Made by a program: the position numbers and the translations under genes. A stretch of DNA of 64,000 bases from Rhizobiales bacterium Y(2018) (GTDB lineage Bacteria > Pseudomonadota > Alphaproteobacteria > Rhizobiales > Aestuariivirgaceae), in contig SCPD01000025.1 in the NCBI GenBank assembly GCA_005502925.1, forward strand, positions 1 to 64,000. Direction: 5' to 3'. The notes below the pieces were generated by a model. It was given only the letters and a program-made list of their open reading frames with translations. It was not told the origin of the DNA and searched no databases. Each line of letters begins with the position of its first letter. Position 1 is the first letter of the stretch. Below are positions 34,040-43,687 of this stretch, piece by piece.

Positions 34040-35041
34040 ATGCCTGTCAATCTGAAGGGACGAAACGTACTCAGCCTCGACGGCTTCAGCCCGGATGAGA
34101 TCAGACTTCTTCTGCGCCTCGCCGCCGAGCTCAAATCGGCCAAGCTGGCCGGGACCGAACGCCAGCGGCTCCTGCGCCGCAATATCGCGCTGATCTTCGA
34201 GAAGGATTCGACCAGGACGAGGACCGGATTCGAAGTCGCCGCCTATGACCAGGGCGCCAATGTTACTTACATCGGACCAACTGGAAGTCAGATCGGACAC
34301 AAGGAGAGCATGAAGGATACGGCGCGGGTTCTGGGTCGCCTCTATGACGGCATCGAATACCGTGGCGACAAGGCTGAGAAGGCGGTGGAGCTTGCCCGCC
34401 ATGCCGGCGTACCGGTCTATAACGGCCTGACCAGTGAAGACCACCCGACCCAGATCCTCGCCGACTTCCTCACCATGCGCGAATTCACGCATCTTCACCT
34501 CTCCGATCTGGCGGTCACATTCATGGGCGACATTCGGAACAATGTCGCGCGGGCCCTCGCTCTGGGTGCGGTGAAGATGGGCATCGACATGCGGCTTTGC
34601 GGCCCCGATGCTCTGCGCCCGGACACAGCCTTCATCGCACATCTTGGCGAAATCAGCTGCGAGACCGGCGGCAGGCTGACCATTACTGCGGACGTTTCCG
34701 AAGGCGTACGCGGCAGCGACTTCATTTACACGGATGTCTGGCTCTCGATGGGCGAACCGAAGGCGCTCTGGAAGGAGCGGATCGAGGAGCTGTCGCCATA
34801 TCGCGTCACACCACAGGTCATGTTCGAAAGCGGCAAGCCGCATACGAAGTTCATGCATTGCCTGCCGGCCCTCCATGACACCGAAACGGCAGTCGGCGCG
34901 GAGATCGCCTCCGAATTCGGTATCGGGGAGATGGAGGTGAGCGATGCTGTTTTCGAATCCAAGGCATCTATTGTTTTTGACCAGGCGGAGAACCGGATGC
35001 ATACCATAAAGGCGCTGCTCGTCGCGACGATCGACGGCTGA
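34040..35041 (+). CDS. arcB: Ornithine carbamoyltransferase (catabolic context)
   Basis: 333 aa from the ATG at 34040. Carbamoyl-phosphate site STRTRTGFE (about 55-63), HPTQ-type loop EDHPTQILAD, ornithine site HCLPALHDTET near 270-280. Full length for OTCases. In this setting it should run in the catabolic direction: citrulline plus phosphate to ornithine and carbamoyl phosphate, feeding the carbamate kinase 5 bp downstream. Controlled by the FixK-type box at 33963. Catabolic use is inferred from neighbours; the enzyme family also includes anabolic ArgF. Confidence 0.93.
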   Translation: MPVNLKGRNVLSLDGFSPDEIRLLLRLAAELKSAKLAGTERQRLLRRNIALIFEKDSTRTRTGFEVAAYDQGANVTYIGPTGSQIGHKESMKDTARVLGRLYDGIEYRGDKAEKAVELARHAGVPVYNGLTSEDHPTQILADFLTMREFTHLHLSDLAVTFMGDIRNNVARALALGAVKMGIDMRLCGPDALRPDTAFIAHLGEISCETGGRLTITADVSEGVRGSDFIYTDVWLSMGEPKALWKERIEELSPYRVTPQVMFESGKPHTKFMHCLPALHDTETAVGAEIASEFGIGEMEVSDAVFESKASIVFDQAENRMHTIKALLVATIDG

Positions 35042-35046
35042 CGGCC

Positions 35047-35979
35047 ATGCGCCTTGTCATTGCACTTGGCGGGAACGCTTTGCTGAAACGCGGGGAACCG
35101 ATGTCCGTGGAGGTGCAACGCCGGAACATCCGCGCCGCCTCTGTTGCCCTTGCACCGGTGATCAGGGCTCACAGCGTCATCGTGACCCATGGCAACGGGC
35201 CCCAGGTGGGATTGCTCGCGCTGCAAGCCGCCGCGTTCACTTCGGTTCCGAGCTACCCTCTCGACGTCCTGGGCGCCGAGAGCGAAGGCATGATCGGCTA
35301 TCTGCTCGAACAGGAACTTTCCAATCTGCTAGGTCCTTCCGTTCCGCTTGCGACTTTGCTGACGCAGATGGAAGTCGACCCGCGAGATCCGGCATTTCTT
35401 CATCCGACCAAGCCGATCGGTCCGGTCTATACAGCGGACGAGGCCGAGGCGATCAAGGACCGGCTCGGATGGCAGATGGTTCAGGACGGGGCGAAGCTGC
35501 GTCGGGTCGTGCCTTCTCCGGCGCCTGTCGCCTTGATGGAGCGCAAGGCCGTCGAAGTGCTCGTCCAGACGGGGGTGACGCTGATCTGCGCCGGCGGCGG
35601 CGGAATCCCCGTGGCACGGGAGCCGAACGGAACGTTTGCCGGGGTCGAAGCCGTCATCGACAAGGATTGGGCGTCCGAACTCATCGCGAAGCTCATGCGG
35701 GCGGACGGTCTGATCATGCTGACCGATGTCGATGCGGTCAAGAGTGACTACGGCACGCCCCATGCACGCAATATCCGGAGCGCTCACCCGGCCGCCCTCT
35801 CATCCCTGTCCTTCGATGCCGGGTCGATGGGGCCGAAAGTCAAGGCCGGGATAGCCTTCGCGACCGCGACCGGGGGATTCGCGGCGATCGGCGCCCTGAC
35901 TGATCTGGACAGAATTCTTTCCGGAGAGGCCGGCACCCGCATTTCAACGCTCCATGAAGGCATTTTATACGGACGGTGA
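35047..35979 (+). CDS. arcC: Carbamate kinase
   Basis: 310 aa, normal length. Starts MRLVIALGGNALLKRGEPMS, with VTHGNGPQVGLLALQ and ICAGGGGIPV and KAGIAFATATGG, all typical of carbamate kinases of the amino-acid kinase fold. It makes ATP from carbamoyl phosphate and ADP, giving CO2 and ammonia, the energy-yielding last step of the arginine deiminase route. Five bases after arcB, one operon. Confidence 0.94.
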   Translation: MRLVIALGGNALLKRGEPMSVEVQRRNIRAASVALAPVIRAHSVIVTHGNGPQVGLLALQAAAFTSVPSYPLDVLGAESEGMIGYLLEQELSNLLGPSVPLATLLTQMEVDPRDPAFLHPTKPIGPVYTADEAEAIKDRLGWQMVQDGAKLRRVVPSPAPVALMERKAVEVLVQTGVTLICAGGGGIPVAREPNGTFAGVEAVIDKDWASELIAKLMRADGLIMLTDVDAVKSDYGTPHARNIRSAHPAALSSLSFDAGSMGPKVKAGIAFATATGGFAAIGALTDLDRILSGEAGTRISTLHEGILYGR

Positions 35980-36013
35980 AAGCCCGTGCCGGGCTTGATC
36001 TGTGATGCCGGGA

Positions 36014-36027
36014 TTGATCTGGATCAT
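36014..36027. promoter_or_regulatory. FNR box upstream of 36088 gene
   Basis: TTGATCTGGATCAT, one mismatch in the final base, ending 60 nt before the start at 36088. Confidence 0.7.
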
Positions 36028-36087
36028 GGCAGGGAACTGGCCTCGTTATAAGGATTTATCCGAAGAGACAATTGCCGGATATCCGTC

Positions 36088-37656
36088 ATGGAACCTATCG
36101 TTGAAGATCGCCCGCAGGAGGAAGTGCTGAAGTATCTGGGCAGCGCTGTGGCCCATGGCATGTCAGAGACACCGCGCAGGATCGACACGCATTGTTCGGT
36201 GGTCTTTCTGGCCGGCGCGAATGTCTACAAGGTCAAGAAGGCGGTCAAGTTTCCTTTCCTCGATTATTCGAGCATCGAGAAGCGTAAACATTTCTGTCAG
36301 CTTGAATATGCGATCAACCGACGGCTTGCGCCCGATCTCTATAAAGGTGTTGTCGCGATAACTCGCTCTGGCCACGGCCTTTCAATCGGCGGCCCCGGCG
36401 AAGCCGCCGAGTGGGCGGTGCATCTGCGGCGTTTTGATGAGAATGCGACTTTGGACAAGCTGGCCCAGGCCGGAAAGCTTGCTCCGGAGATCATTCGAGA
36501 CCTAGCCGCCGTCGTTTCAAGAACGCATTCCGAAGCGAAAACCGTGAGAAACGGACATGCCACTGAAGCGCTGAACGACGTTCTAGAGGAAACACTCAAC
36601 GAGCTCGCTCACGCTCCCCACATCTTCTCTCCGGCCAGAGTGACCGAGTTCAGCCACGGCATGCGCGCGTCATTCCGCGAATCTCGTGGACTTCTCATGA
36701 TCCGCGAAGCGACCGGCCATGTGCGCCGTTGCCACGGCGATCTGCATTTGCGCAATATCGTCAAGTTCGATGGCAAGGTCTCTCTATTCGACGCGATCGA
36801 ATTCGATGAAGCCATAGCGACAACCGACATCTTTTATGACCTTGCCTTCCTCCTCATGGATCTGTGGGAGAAAGGCCTTAAAGTCGAAGCGAATTTGCTC
36901 CTGAACCGCTATCTTTGGCGATCCGAGGATATGACAGACGCGCTTTGCGGCATGGCCGCGCTGCCCTTATTCCTGAGCCTCAGAGCCGCCATAAGGGCCA
37001 AGATCGAGGCGCTCGACGCCTCTTCCAGGACAGGTCAACGGATCACCGCTGCGCGGCAGTATTTCGAGACCGCCCGTGATTTCCTGAAACCTCGCCGGCC
37101 ATTGCTGGTCGCCATCGGCGGTCGGTCGGGCACCGGCAAGAGCACACTCGCCGCAAATCTCGCCCCCTTTATCGGCCGGCCCCCGGGCGCCATTCATTTG
37201 CGAAGCGATATTGAACGGAAACGGCAATTCAATACGGCCGAGACGACGCGGCTGCCACGCGCGGCCTATAGCGCGGAAGTCACCGCAGGTGTCTATGAAA
37301 CCCTCGAGAAGCAGGCTGCCGTCGCCCTGCGCTCAGGCCATAGCGTCATCGTGGATGCAACTTTCCTCGCTGGCTTCGAGGCGAACTCGATCGTCAAAGT
37401 GGCCAAGTGCGCCAATGCCGACTTCCGGGGTATCTGGCTCGACGCGCCGACGGGACTCCTGATGCGCCGCCTAGCACTCCGGACCGGCGACGCATCGGAC
37501 GCCACTCCTGAAGTACTCCGCGCGCAGCCCCCCTCCACTCAGGCGCCCGCGGCGTGGTTTTGCATAGACGCATCCAGGCCTGCCGGCGAGATGCACCGCG
37601 CGGCCATGAGTTATCTTGGATTGCATGACTGCGGCGTCAATCATCTCGTTGCGTGA
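36088..37656 (+). CDS. Bifunctional phosphotransferase/AAA ATP-binding protein
   Basis: 522 aa. N-terminal half (about 30-320) is an aminoglycoside-phosphotransferase-like kinase with HGDLHLRNIVKFDG (catalytic Asp) and FDAIEFDEAIATTDIFYD. The C-terminal half (about 345-515) is a P-loop kinase: AIGGRSGTGKSTLAANLAP. Such APH-ATPase fusions are common beside stress operons; substrates are not known. Not evidence of antibiotic resistance. Has a near-perfect FNR box 60 nt upstream and is followed by a USP gene with its own box. Confidence 0.85.
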   Translation: MEPIVEDRPQEEVLKYLGSAVAHGMSETPRRIDTHCSVVFLAGANVYKVKKAVKFPFLDYSSIEKRKHFCQLEYAINRRLAPDLYKGVVAITRSGHGLSIGGPGEAAEWAVHLRRFDENATLDKLAQAGKLAPEIIRDLAAVVSRTHSEAKTVRNGHATEALNDVLEETLNELAHAPHIFSPARVTEFSHGMRASFRESRGLLMIREATGHVRRCHGDLHLRNIVKFDGKVSLFDAIEFDEAIATTDIFYDLAFLLMDLWEKGLKVEANLLLNRYLWRSEDMTDALCGMAALPLFLSLRAAIRAKIEALDASSRTGQRITAARQYFETARDFLKPRRPLLVAIGGRSGTGKSTLAANLAPFIGRPPGAIHLRSDIERKRQFNTAETTRLPRAAYSAEVTAGVYETLEKQAAVALRSGHSVIVDATFLAGFEANSIVKVAKCANADFRGIWLDAPTGLLMRRLALRTGDASDATPEVLRAQPPSTQAPAAWFCIDASRPAGEMHRAAMSYLGLHDCGVNHLVA

Positions 37657-37659
37657 TCC

Positions 37660-37673
37660 TTGACTTCGGTCAA
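37660..37673. promoter_or_regulatory. FixK-type box upstream of USP gene
   Basis: TTGACTTCGGTCAA, ending 60 nt before the start at 37734. Confidence 0.8.
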
Positions 37674-37733
37674 TGCCCCTGTGGAGTCCGCGACTATCCT
37701 CGCACACCGAACATCCGACGCGAGGAAAATATC

Positions 37734-38576
37734 ATGACATACAAGACAATCCTGGTGAGCCTCAACGATCTCGAGCGCAATGAAGATCTTCTCACAAGCG
37801 CGGCCGAGCTCGCGCGCAAATTCGACTCCCATCTCCGCGGCCTCTATGTCATCCCCGCGGTTGAAGTCTACCCGGCAGCGGATTTCGGAATGCCGGTTGT
37901 CTTCGAAGGCAATCGAGAGACCTATCAGAAGGCCCAGAAGTCCGTGCTGGACCTGTTCGATTCGATCGTGCAGGTAGCCGGCATCCGAAGCGACTTCGTT
38001 GTGGTCGACTCGAGCAGTCCCAGCATAACGGACCATGTCGTCGATTACGCCCGCCGCTCCGACATAACCATCATAAACCAGGCCTCGGATAAAGATGGAT
38101 TGTCCGTCACCGACCGCGGTTTTGTCGAGCGTACGCTGCTGGCAACCGGAAGGCCAACCCTCGTTCTGCCCAGAAAAACCCGAACGGACTTCGCCACCGA
38201 TCTCGTGATCATCGGATGGAGCGGGCGGCGAGAATCGGCGCGGGCGGCCTTCGACAGCATCCCGCTGCTGACTTGCGCGGATGAGGTCAGGGTGGTCTGG
38301 GTCGATCCCGAGAAGGAACGCTCCAACCCGGGCAGCCTGCCCGGCGCCGACTTGGCCACGACCTTGTCACGGCACGGCATCAAGGTGTCGATCGAACCTC
38401 TTTCCACCGGCGGGAGAGAGGCCGGCGAAGCTCTGCTGACCAAAATCTCGGATAGCGGAGCAGGCCTCCTGGTGATGGGCGCCTACGGACATTCGCGCCT
38501 CAGCGAGCTCATTCTCGGCGGAGCAACCCGATCTGTCCTCAACGGCATGAATTGCCCGGTGCTGTTCTCGCACTGA
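37734..38576 (+). CDS. Universal stress protein, tandem domains
   Basis: 280 aa from the ATG at 37734 (AGGAAAA upstream; the longer frame crosses the box). Two UspA domains: MTYKTILVSLNDLERNEDLL at the start, LVIIGWSGRRESARAAFDSI opening domain 2, and GAYGHSRLSELILGG with ATRSVLNGMN at the end. Very close in motif to the 53100 protein, so these two look like recent duplicates. Stands between the APH-ATPase gene and the convergent arcA. Confidence 0.92.
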   Translation: MTYKTILVSLNDLERNEDLLTSAAELARKFDSHLRGLYVIPAVEVYPAADFGMPVVFEGNRETYQKAQKSVLDLFDSIVQVAGIRSDFVVVDSSSPSITDHVVDYARRSDITIINQASDKDGLSVTDRGFVERTLLATGRPTLVLPRKTRTDFATDLVIIGWSGRRESARAAFDSIPLLTCADEVRVVWVDPEKERSNPGSLPGADLATTLSRHGIKVSIEPLSTGGREAGEALLTKISDSGAGLLVMGAYGHSRLSELILGGATRSVLNGMNCPVLFSH

Positions 38577-38627
38577 AGCGCCAACCAAACCCGGCCTTGT
38601 CGTCCGAGTTGCCTCTGAGTCAGATAT

Positions 38628-39836
38628 TCATGCCGGGTCGCGGATCAGCGGGCATGTCATGCAATGCCCGCCGCCGCGGCCACGGCTCAGCTCCGCGCCT
38701 TCTATGGTGATGACCTCGACGCCAGCCCGGCGCAACAATGTGTTCGTGTAGACATTGCGATCGTAGCCTATGACGACACCAGGCTCGATGGCGACTACAT
38801 TGTTGCCATCGTCCCATTGCTCGCGTTCCGCCTCATACCTGTCACCTCCCGTGGCGACGACACGAAGAGATTTCAATCCCAAGGCCGCGGCAACCACATC
38901 AACGAAGGGTTTGTCCTCCTCGGTCACCTTGATATTTCCGGCATGCCCCGGCCGAAGCGAAAAGCTGCGCAGGCGCCCGACCACGGGTGGATACATGGTG
39001 ACTAGGTCGCGATCGCAGAAGGTAAAGATCGTATCGAGATGCATGTAGGACCGGTCGCGCGGCATCAGAGCCGCGATCACGTGTTCGGCAGAGCCTGTCG
39101 CGAAGAGTTCCCTGGCGAGAGCACTCACCGCGCCGGGCGTCGTGCGCTCTCCCATACCGATAAGCACCGCCTTGCCGCCAACCGGCATGACGTCGCCGCC
39201 CTCGAGACTCGCCGGCGCACCCATCGCCGAAAGAAATGACGCCCTGTCGGTACTGAACCGCGGATGATAGCGATAGATCGCTTCGACATTCGCCGCCTCG
39301 GGGCGGCGCGCCGGCCAGTACATCGCCCCGAGCGCCAGTCGGTCATAGATCCAGCACGACGTGTCGCGGGTGAAAAGCTGGTTCGGCAAAGGCGGCAGCA
39401 CAAAGTCGTCCGGCGCCAGGGTGACGCCGACCAATCCCCGCGGATGAAAGGGAAGCTCCGCGCGCGTTACACCGCCGACGAGACGCACCGCGAGCTCGTC
39501 CGCAGCCATCTCCTTGAGCCAAGCCCTGAGCTCGTCCATGATGTCGCAACCGACGGTGCCTGATACCAGCCGGCGGTCGAGCAGCCAGTGACGCGCCTGC
39601 GGGTCGAGCAACGTTTCGGCGAGAAGCTCTCCCAGATCATGCACCTTGACTCCGCGCTCGCGCAGTGCATCGACGAACATGTCATGCTCCTGGCGGGCCC
39701 GTTTGACCCAGAGCACATCGTCGAAAAGCAGGGATCGGCAATTCTCCGGGGTGAGGCGGCGCAACCCAAGGTCCGGCCTGTGAACGATCACTTCGCGAAG
39801 CTGTCCGACTTCAGAATGTACACCGAGCTTATGCAT
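38628..39836 (-). CDS. arcA: Arginine deiminase
   Basis: 402 aa from the ATG at 39836 (AAAGAGG upstream). Contains [18 protein letters not shown] at the start, [22 protein letters not shown] (Glu/Asp of the active site), [12 protein letters not shown] (catalytic His) and the nucleophile Cys in [15 protein letters not shown] at the end. Converts arginine to citrulline and ammonia. The antiporter gene lies 11 bp upstream in the same operon. Full family length. Confidence 0.95.
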   Translation of the reverse strand: MHKLGVHSEVGQLREVIVHRPDLGLRRLTPENCRSLLFDDVLWVKRARQEHDMFVDALRERGVKVHDLGELLAETLLDPQARHWLLDRRLVSGTVGCDIMDELRAWLKEMAADELAVRLVGGVTRAELPFHPRGLVGVTLAPDDFVLPPLPNQLFTRDTSCWIYDRLALGAMYWPARRPEAANVEAIYRYHPRFSTDRASFLSAMGAPASLEGGDVMPVGGKAVLIGMGERTTPGAVSALARELFATGSAEHVIAALMPRDRSYMHLDTIFTFCDRDLVTMYPPVVGRLRSFSLRPGHAGNIKVTEEDKPFVDVVAAALGLKSLRVVATGGDRYEAEREQWDDGNNVVAIEPGVVIGYDRNVYTNTLLRRAGVEVITIEGAELSRGRGGGHCMTCPLIRDPA

Positions 39837-39847
39837 TGTCGCCTCTT

Positions 39848-41311
39848 TCAGAGCGGGCTGATGACGCCGGCCCACATTTCATAGGCCGCGAGCAAGGCGG
39901 CGAGCACCAAAGCGACAGCGAGACACGCCTCAGCCGCCGAGAAGACACGGCCACCGGCCTCGCGTCGCGCCCAGACATAAATGAGGATCCCAGGCGCATA
40001 GAGCGCGGCGCACATGAAGAGATATGTCGGCCCCGCGGCATAGACCAGCCAGAGGCCATAAGCGGTGGCGAGCAAGCCGGTGAGCAGAGGAAGCCAGCGC
40101 GACTCTTCCGGCCGGTATGCCTCACCAGTGACTGCCAGTTTCGCGGCATAAGCGCCCGAAAACACGTAAGGCACCAGGATTGCGGTCGAAGCGATGAAGA
40201 ACAATGCCTGGTAGGTGCTCTGCGCAAACAATGTGATGATGAGAAACAGCTGGACAAGCAGATTGGTGATGAGAAGCGAAAGCGACGGCACGCCCGCGTC
40301 GTTGTGCTCGGCGAAGAGTTTCGGCATCGTGCCGTCCTTGGCCGCGGCAAATGGGATTTCCGCTGCCAAGAGAGTCCAGCTCAGGAAGGCGCCCGCGACG
40401 GATACGACCAGAGCGATATTGATCATGACGGCCCCCCAGGGTCCCACAACTTTCTCCAGCACGCCGGCCATGGAGGGATTCTTGAGTGCCGCAAGCTCGG
40501 GCTGCGAGAGGACACCAAGCGACAGCAGCGAGACCAGAGCGTAGAGGGCGAGACAGGTGAAGAAGCCAGCGACAGTCGCAATCGCGATGTCACGGCGTCG
40601 TTCCGCCCGGGCGGAAAAGACGCTGGCCCCTTCTATTCCGATGAATACCCAGAGAGTCACCAGCATGGTGCTCTTCACCTGGGCGGTGATGGAGCCGAAA
40701 CTGGCATTGCCCAAGCCAGTAAAGTCCATGGAGAAGACATCAACCTTGAAGGCAACCGCCACGACGCCGATGAACAACACGATCGGCGCGATCTTGGCGA
40801 TGGTAACGATCAAATTGACGATCGTGGCTTCACGGATTCCCGTCAGAATGATGAAATGCACGATCCAGAGCAGTATCGATGCCGCCACGACGGCCTGCCA
40901 CGTATTTCCCTCTCCAAAAGAAGGAAAGAAATAGGAGAGGGCGCTGAACACCACGACGGCATAGGAGACATTCCCAAGCCAGGCGCTGAGCCAATATCCC
41001 CAGGCGCTGTTGAAACCGATGAACGAGCCGAATCCCGCCTTGGCATAGGCGTAAGGTCCGGCCTCGAGCTCGGGCTTGCGCGTCGCCAGCGACTGGTAGA
41101 CGAATACCAGGGCCAGCATCCCTACCGCCGTTATCGCCCAGCCGATGATGATGGCCAAGGGCCCGGCACCGGCCGCCATGTTCTGTGGCAGGCTGAATAC
41201 ACCGGACCCCACCATGGATCCAATGACCAGCGCCGTCAGGGCGCCCAGGCGCACCTTTTTCGCGGATTTTTTTGCCGCCGGCGCGGGGAATGCGGTATCG
41301 CTTACGGACAT
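39848..41311 (-). CDS. arcD: Basic amino acid antiporter (arginine/ornithine type)
   Basis: 487 aa, APC superfamily, about 12-13 membrane helices. The first helix region [20 protein letters not shown] holds the family's GSMVGSG substrate loop; later [17 protein letters not shown] is typical of the APA antiporters (ArcD/LysI-like). It heads the operon with arcA and likely swaps external arginine for internal ornithine, completing the energy-free cycle. FixK-type box 56 nt upstream of its start. Confidence 0.9.
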   Translation of the reverse strand: MSVSDTAFPAPAAKKSAKKVRLGALTALVIGSMVGSGVFSLPQNMAAGAGPLAIIIGWAITAVGMLALVFVYQSLATRKPELEAGPYAYAKAGFGSFIGFNSAWGYWLSAWLGNVSYAVVVFSALSYFFPSFGEGNTWQAVVAASILLWIVHFIILTGIREATIVNLIVTIAKIAPIVLFIGVVAVAFKVDVFSMDFTGLGNASFGSITAQVKSTMLVTLWVFIGIEGASVFSARAERRRDIAIATVAGFFTCLALYALVSLLSLGVLSQPELAALKNPSMAGVLEKVVGPWGAVMINIALVVSVAGAFLSWTLLAAEIPFAAAKDGTMPKLFAEHNDAGVPSLSLLITNLLVQLFLIITLFAQSTYQALFFIASTAILVPYVFSGAYAAKLAVTGEAYRPEESRWLPLLTGLLATAYGLWLVYAAGPTYLFMCAALYAPGILIYVWARREAGGRVFSAAEACLAVALVLAALLAAYEMWAGVISPL

Positions 41312-41367
41312 TGGACGTCCTCCTCAGCAGGATCGCGCGAGAATAACGGTGTCGCACGCAGCGAGAT

Positions 41368-41381
41368 TTGACCAGGATCAA
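41368..41381. promoter_or_regulatory. FNR/FixK box between arcD and 41429 gene
   Basis: TTGACCAGGATCAA, 56 nt from the arcD start (minus) and 47 nt from the plus-strand start at 41429. Could drive both directions. Confidence 0.82.
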
Positions 41382-41428
41382 CCGCGCTCCGGGCAACGTG
41401 CCTATTCTGCCCCGATCAGGAAGAAGCC

Positions 41429-42004
41429 ATGGCTGTATCTGCAGAGAATGCAATCGAGCTGAGGGTCGACGATATTGCTCAATTATTCGACACCCTTGAC
41501 CCCTACCCTTTTCCCGAGCGGGACCTCAACCGGGATGCCGAGGAATATATCGTCGGTTGGGCGGGTGAGCTGTCGCCGAAGCAACCTCTCCGTATCATCG
41601 TTCACTATCCCGACACGGCGCAGCAACGAATTGCCTTTTCCGCACTCCGCAAAGCCATAGCAGGTTATTTCGACGCACGCTCACTCGCCACCCAGCGCGA
41701 GCTCAACGAGCTTTTTCGCATCGGACGACTATCGCTCCTCATCGGAGTGGCTACCCTGATTACATGCCTGTTCCTGGCGCAGCTGGCGGCGGAGCTCTTG
41801 CAGGAGGTGCCTTTCAGGAAGCTGATCGAGGAGAGCTTCCTGATCCTCGGCTGGGTCGCCAACTGGCGTCCGCTCGACATATTCCTCTATGATTGGTGGC
41901 CTCTGGTCCGCAGACGCCAGCTGTATCGGCGTATCGCCGTCGCGCGTATCGACGAAATGCCATACGAGATTCGAAATTTGTCTCCCCGGGTCGCTCAAGC
42001 TTGA
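41429..42004 (+). CDS. Hypothetical membrane-associated protein
   Basis: 191 aa, no family recognised. Soluble N-terminus with IELRVDDIAQLFDTLDPYPF and FPERDLNRDAEEYIVGWAGE, then a membrane helix (LSLLIGVATLITCLFLAQLA) and a second weak hydrophobic patch (FLILGWVANWRPLDIFLYDW), then a basic RRRQLYRRIAVARIDE tail. It shares a divergent promoter region with arcD and ends just before the hsp20 box, so it belongs to the regulon. A good target for new function. Confidence 0.78.
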   Translation: MAVSAENAIELRVDDIAQLFDTLDPYPFPERDLNRDAEEYIVGWAGELSPKQPLRIIVHYPDTAQQRIAFSALRKAIAGYFDARSLATQRELNELFRIGRLSLLIGVATLITCLFLAQLAAELLQEVPFRKLIEESFLILGWVANWRPLDIFLYDWWPLVRRRQLYRRIAVARIDEMPYEIRNLSPRVAQA

Positions 42005-42014
42005 CCGAGATCAA
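42001..42014. promoter_or_regulatory. FNR/FixK box upstream of hsp20
   Basis: TTGACCGAGATCAA, ending 56 nt before the start at 42071; overlaps the last bases of the preceding gene. Confidence 0.8.
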
Positions 42015-42070
42015 GGACCCCGGACAGATCGAATAGGCATAATGTCGGTCCCTACTGACAGGAGGATAGC

Positions 42071-42595
42071 ATGACACAGTCCGTTACCAGACTGCCCATC
42101 ACCAAAAAGGAAAAGACTTCTCCCGCGCCGGCGCCTTGGCGGCCATTGCTCGGCCTTCAGCGTGAGATCAACCAGATCTTCGATCAGGTTGACCGCAATT
42201 GGCGACCGTTCGTCCAGCGCTCCATCGATTGGAATCCGGTGGCTAGAATGGAAGCCTCATGGTCATCACCCGCCGTCGATATCGTCGATAAACACACTTC
42301 GTACGAAGTAACGGCCGAGGTGCCCGGCATGGCAGCCGAGAATCTCGAGGTCAAGCTGGTCGACAATCACTTGGTGATCAAGGGTGAGAAGAAGGAGAGC
42401 CGCGAGGAGACAGAGGGCGGCAGTCATCTGTCGGAGCGCTATTATGGGGCGTTTGAACGGAATTTTCGTGTTCCCGACGGAGTAGACTCTGGAAAGATCG
42501 AGGCGGCTCTGAAAGATGGCGTGCTGACCGTCGTCCTGCCCAAAACAGCGGAAGCGGTGAAGCCCGCCAAGAAGATTGAGATAAAGGCTGCCTGA
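42071..42595 (+). CDS. Hsp20/alpha-crystallin small heat shock protein
   Basis: 174 aa with AGGAGG before the ATG. Alpha-crystallin domain from about 68: SSPAVDIVDKHTSYEVTAEV, then LVIKGEKKESREETEGGSHL, ERNFRVPDGVDSGKIEAALK and GVLTVVLPKT. Holds unfolding proteins without ATP. Under its own FNR/FixK box, fitting a low-oxygen induction rather than heat control. Confidence 0.94.
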   Translation: MTQSVTRLPITKKEKTSPAPAPWRPLLGLQREINQIFDQVDRNWRPFVQRSIDWNPVARMEASWSSPAVDIVDKHTSYEVTAEVPGMAAENLEVKLVDNHLVIKGEKKESREETEGGSHLSERYYGAFERNFRVPDGVDSGKIEAALKDGVLTVVLPKTAEAVKPAKKIEIKAA

Positions 42596-42674
42596 AGGCG
42601 CGGCAGGAACATAAGCAGCCCCTGGGACGCGAGCCGCATCTTGCGCCCCAGGCCATGTGCTCAGAGAGACCATC

Positions 42675-43169
42675 ATGGGGAAGAAGAACGTTACCGGTTA
42701 TACAGCGCTTCAGCTCATTCTGCATTGGCTGATCGCCGCTTTCGTCATCCTGCAGCTTGTCTTTGTCGAGACGATCGGTAAAGTCGTGGACGCGGGCGAA
42801 AGAGATACTATGCCCACTTCTGCCGACCGCTTTCTTGCCGATCTCCATTATTGGGTAGGAATTGCACTCCTGGCACTCATGGCGTTGCGTTTATGGCTTC
42901 GGGCATCCCGGGGCGCTCCGCCTGTGGCGCAAGGAGGCTGGGTTGGACTTGCTGGCAAAGTCAGCCATGCGACATTCTATATTGTGCTGATCCTGATGCC
43001 GGTAAGTGGACTTTTGGCCTTCTATCTAGGTGGGCTCTTTGGCGAGGCTCATGAACTGGGTAAGCCGGCTCTCATCGTGCTGATTTCATTGCATGCGGTC
43101 GCCGCGCTCTATCACCAGTTCTGGCTCAAAGACGGAACATTGCGACGCATTCTCGTGCCACGGCGATAA
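42675..43169 (+). CDS. Cytochrome b561
   Basis: 164 aa from the ATG at 42675 (AGAGAG upstream). Four membrane helices with the b561 heme His residues in TALQLILHWLIAAFVIL, ADLHYWVGIALLAL, GKVSHATFYIVLILMPVSGL and VLISLHAVAALYHQF. Passes electrons from quinol or a soluble donor across the membrane. Lies 80 bp after hsp20 on the same strand, so likely the same transcript. Convergent with a cytochrome c gene, a possible partner. Confidence 0.9.
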   Translation: MGKKNVTGYTALQLILHWLIAAFVILQLVFVETIGKVVDAGERDTMPTSADRFLADLHYWVGIALLALMALRLWLRASRGAPPVAQGGWVGLAGKVSHATFYIVLILMPVSGLLAFYLGGLFGEAHELGKPALIVLISLHAVAALYHQFWLKDGTLRRILVPRR

Positions 43170-43206
43170 CCACCTCGGTAAACGGGTCCGGACGCCGCGC
43201 GATGGC

Positions 43207-43638
43207 CTATCTCTGGAGCGTCTCGATGAAATCGATCAGACGTTCTATCCGTTGCCGGACGGTTGAGCTAACAGCGTCGGCACCGCCAAATCCTTCGTCG
43301 GCATCCATCTGGAATATTTGTCCCCATACAGGCATTTCGCGATCGACATGATTTCGGATATCCTCCCGGCCATCGATAACACGCCGCAACTTTTCCCTCG
43401 GAAACCTGCCGTTGTTGTTACGTGCACTTAACATGGTCAGGTCCGGTGGTGCGACGCTAAGGCCGAAAGTCTTGGCCCCCGCCCCCCGCCCATCCTCGCC
43501 GTGACAGGAGGAGCAGGAGAAACGGAAATCGGCTTCCGCCGACGGCTCCGTGCCACCGGCGGGAGCGGCCCCGAAGGTGTGGGACGCAAGCAACAGCGAC
43601 AAAAGTGCAGCGCCCTTCCTATGAATACAAATCGGCAT
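43207..43638 (-). CDS. Periplasmic c-type cytochrome
   Basis: 143 aa from the ATG at 43638 (GGAG 6 bases upstream). Signal peptide to about THTFG/A, one CxxCH (RFSCSSCHGEDGRG) and a Met ligand in DREMPVWGQIFQMD. Same family as the 16843 and 51960 proteins, but with the HGT of HGTREMPVWGD changed to VDREMPVWGQ. Convergent with cytochrome b561. No FixK-type box seen directly upstream. Confidence 0.9.
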   Translation of the reverse strand: MPICIHRKGAALLSLLLASHTFGAAPAGGTEPSAEADFRFSCSSCHGEDGRGAGAKTFGLSVAPPDLTMLSARNNNGRFPREKLRRVIDGREDIRNHVDREMPVWGQIFQMDADEGFGGADAVSSTVRQRIERLIDFIETLQR

Positions 43639-43687
43639 TCTAAACTCCATCACGTCTATGGTATGCGGAATTGTCGCCTAAAGGTTA

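Noticed and set aside
36088-37656. Aminoglycoside resistance gene
   Set aside because: The APH-like half is fused to a P-loop kinase, a family seen widely in stress operons, with no sign of antibiotic specificity.
39836-41371. 511-codon open frame on the plus strand
   Set aside because: Exactly opposite the arcD gene. Its sequence has no domain and is an artefact of G+C-rich codons.
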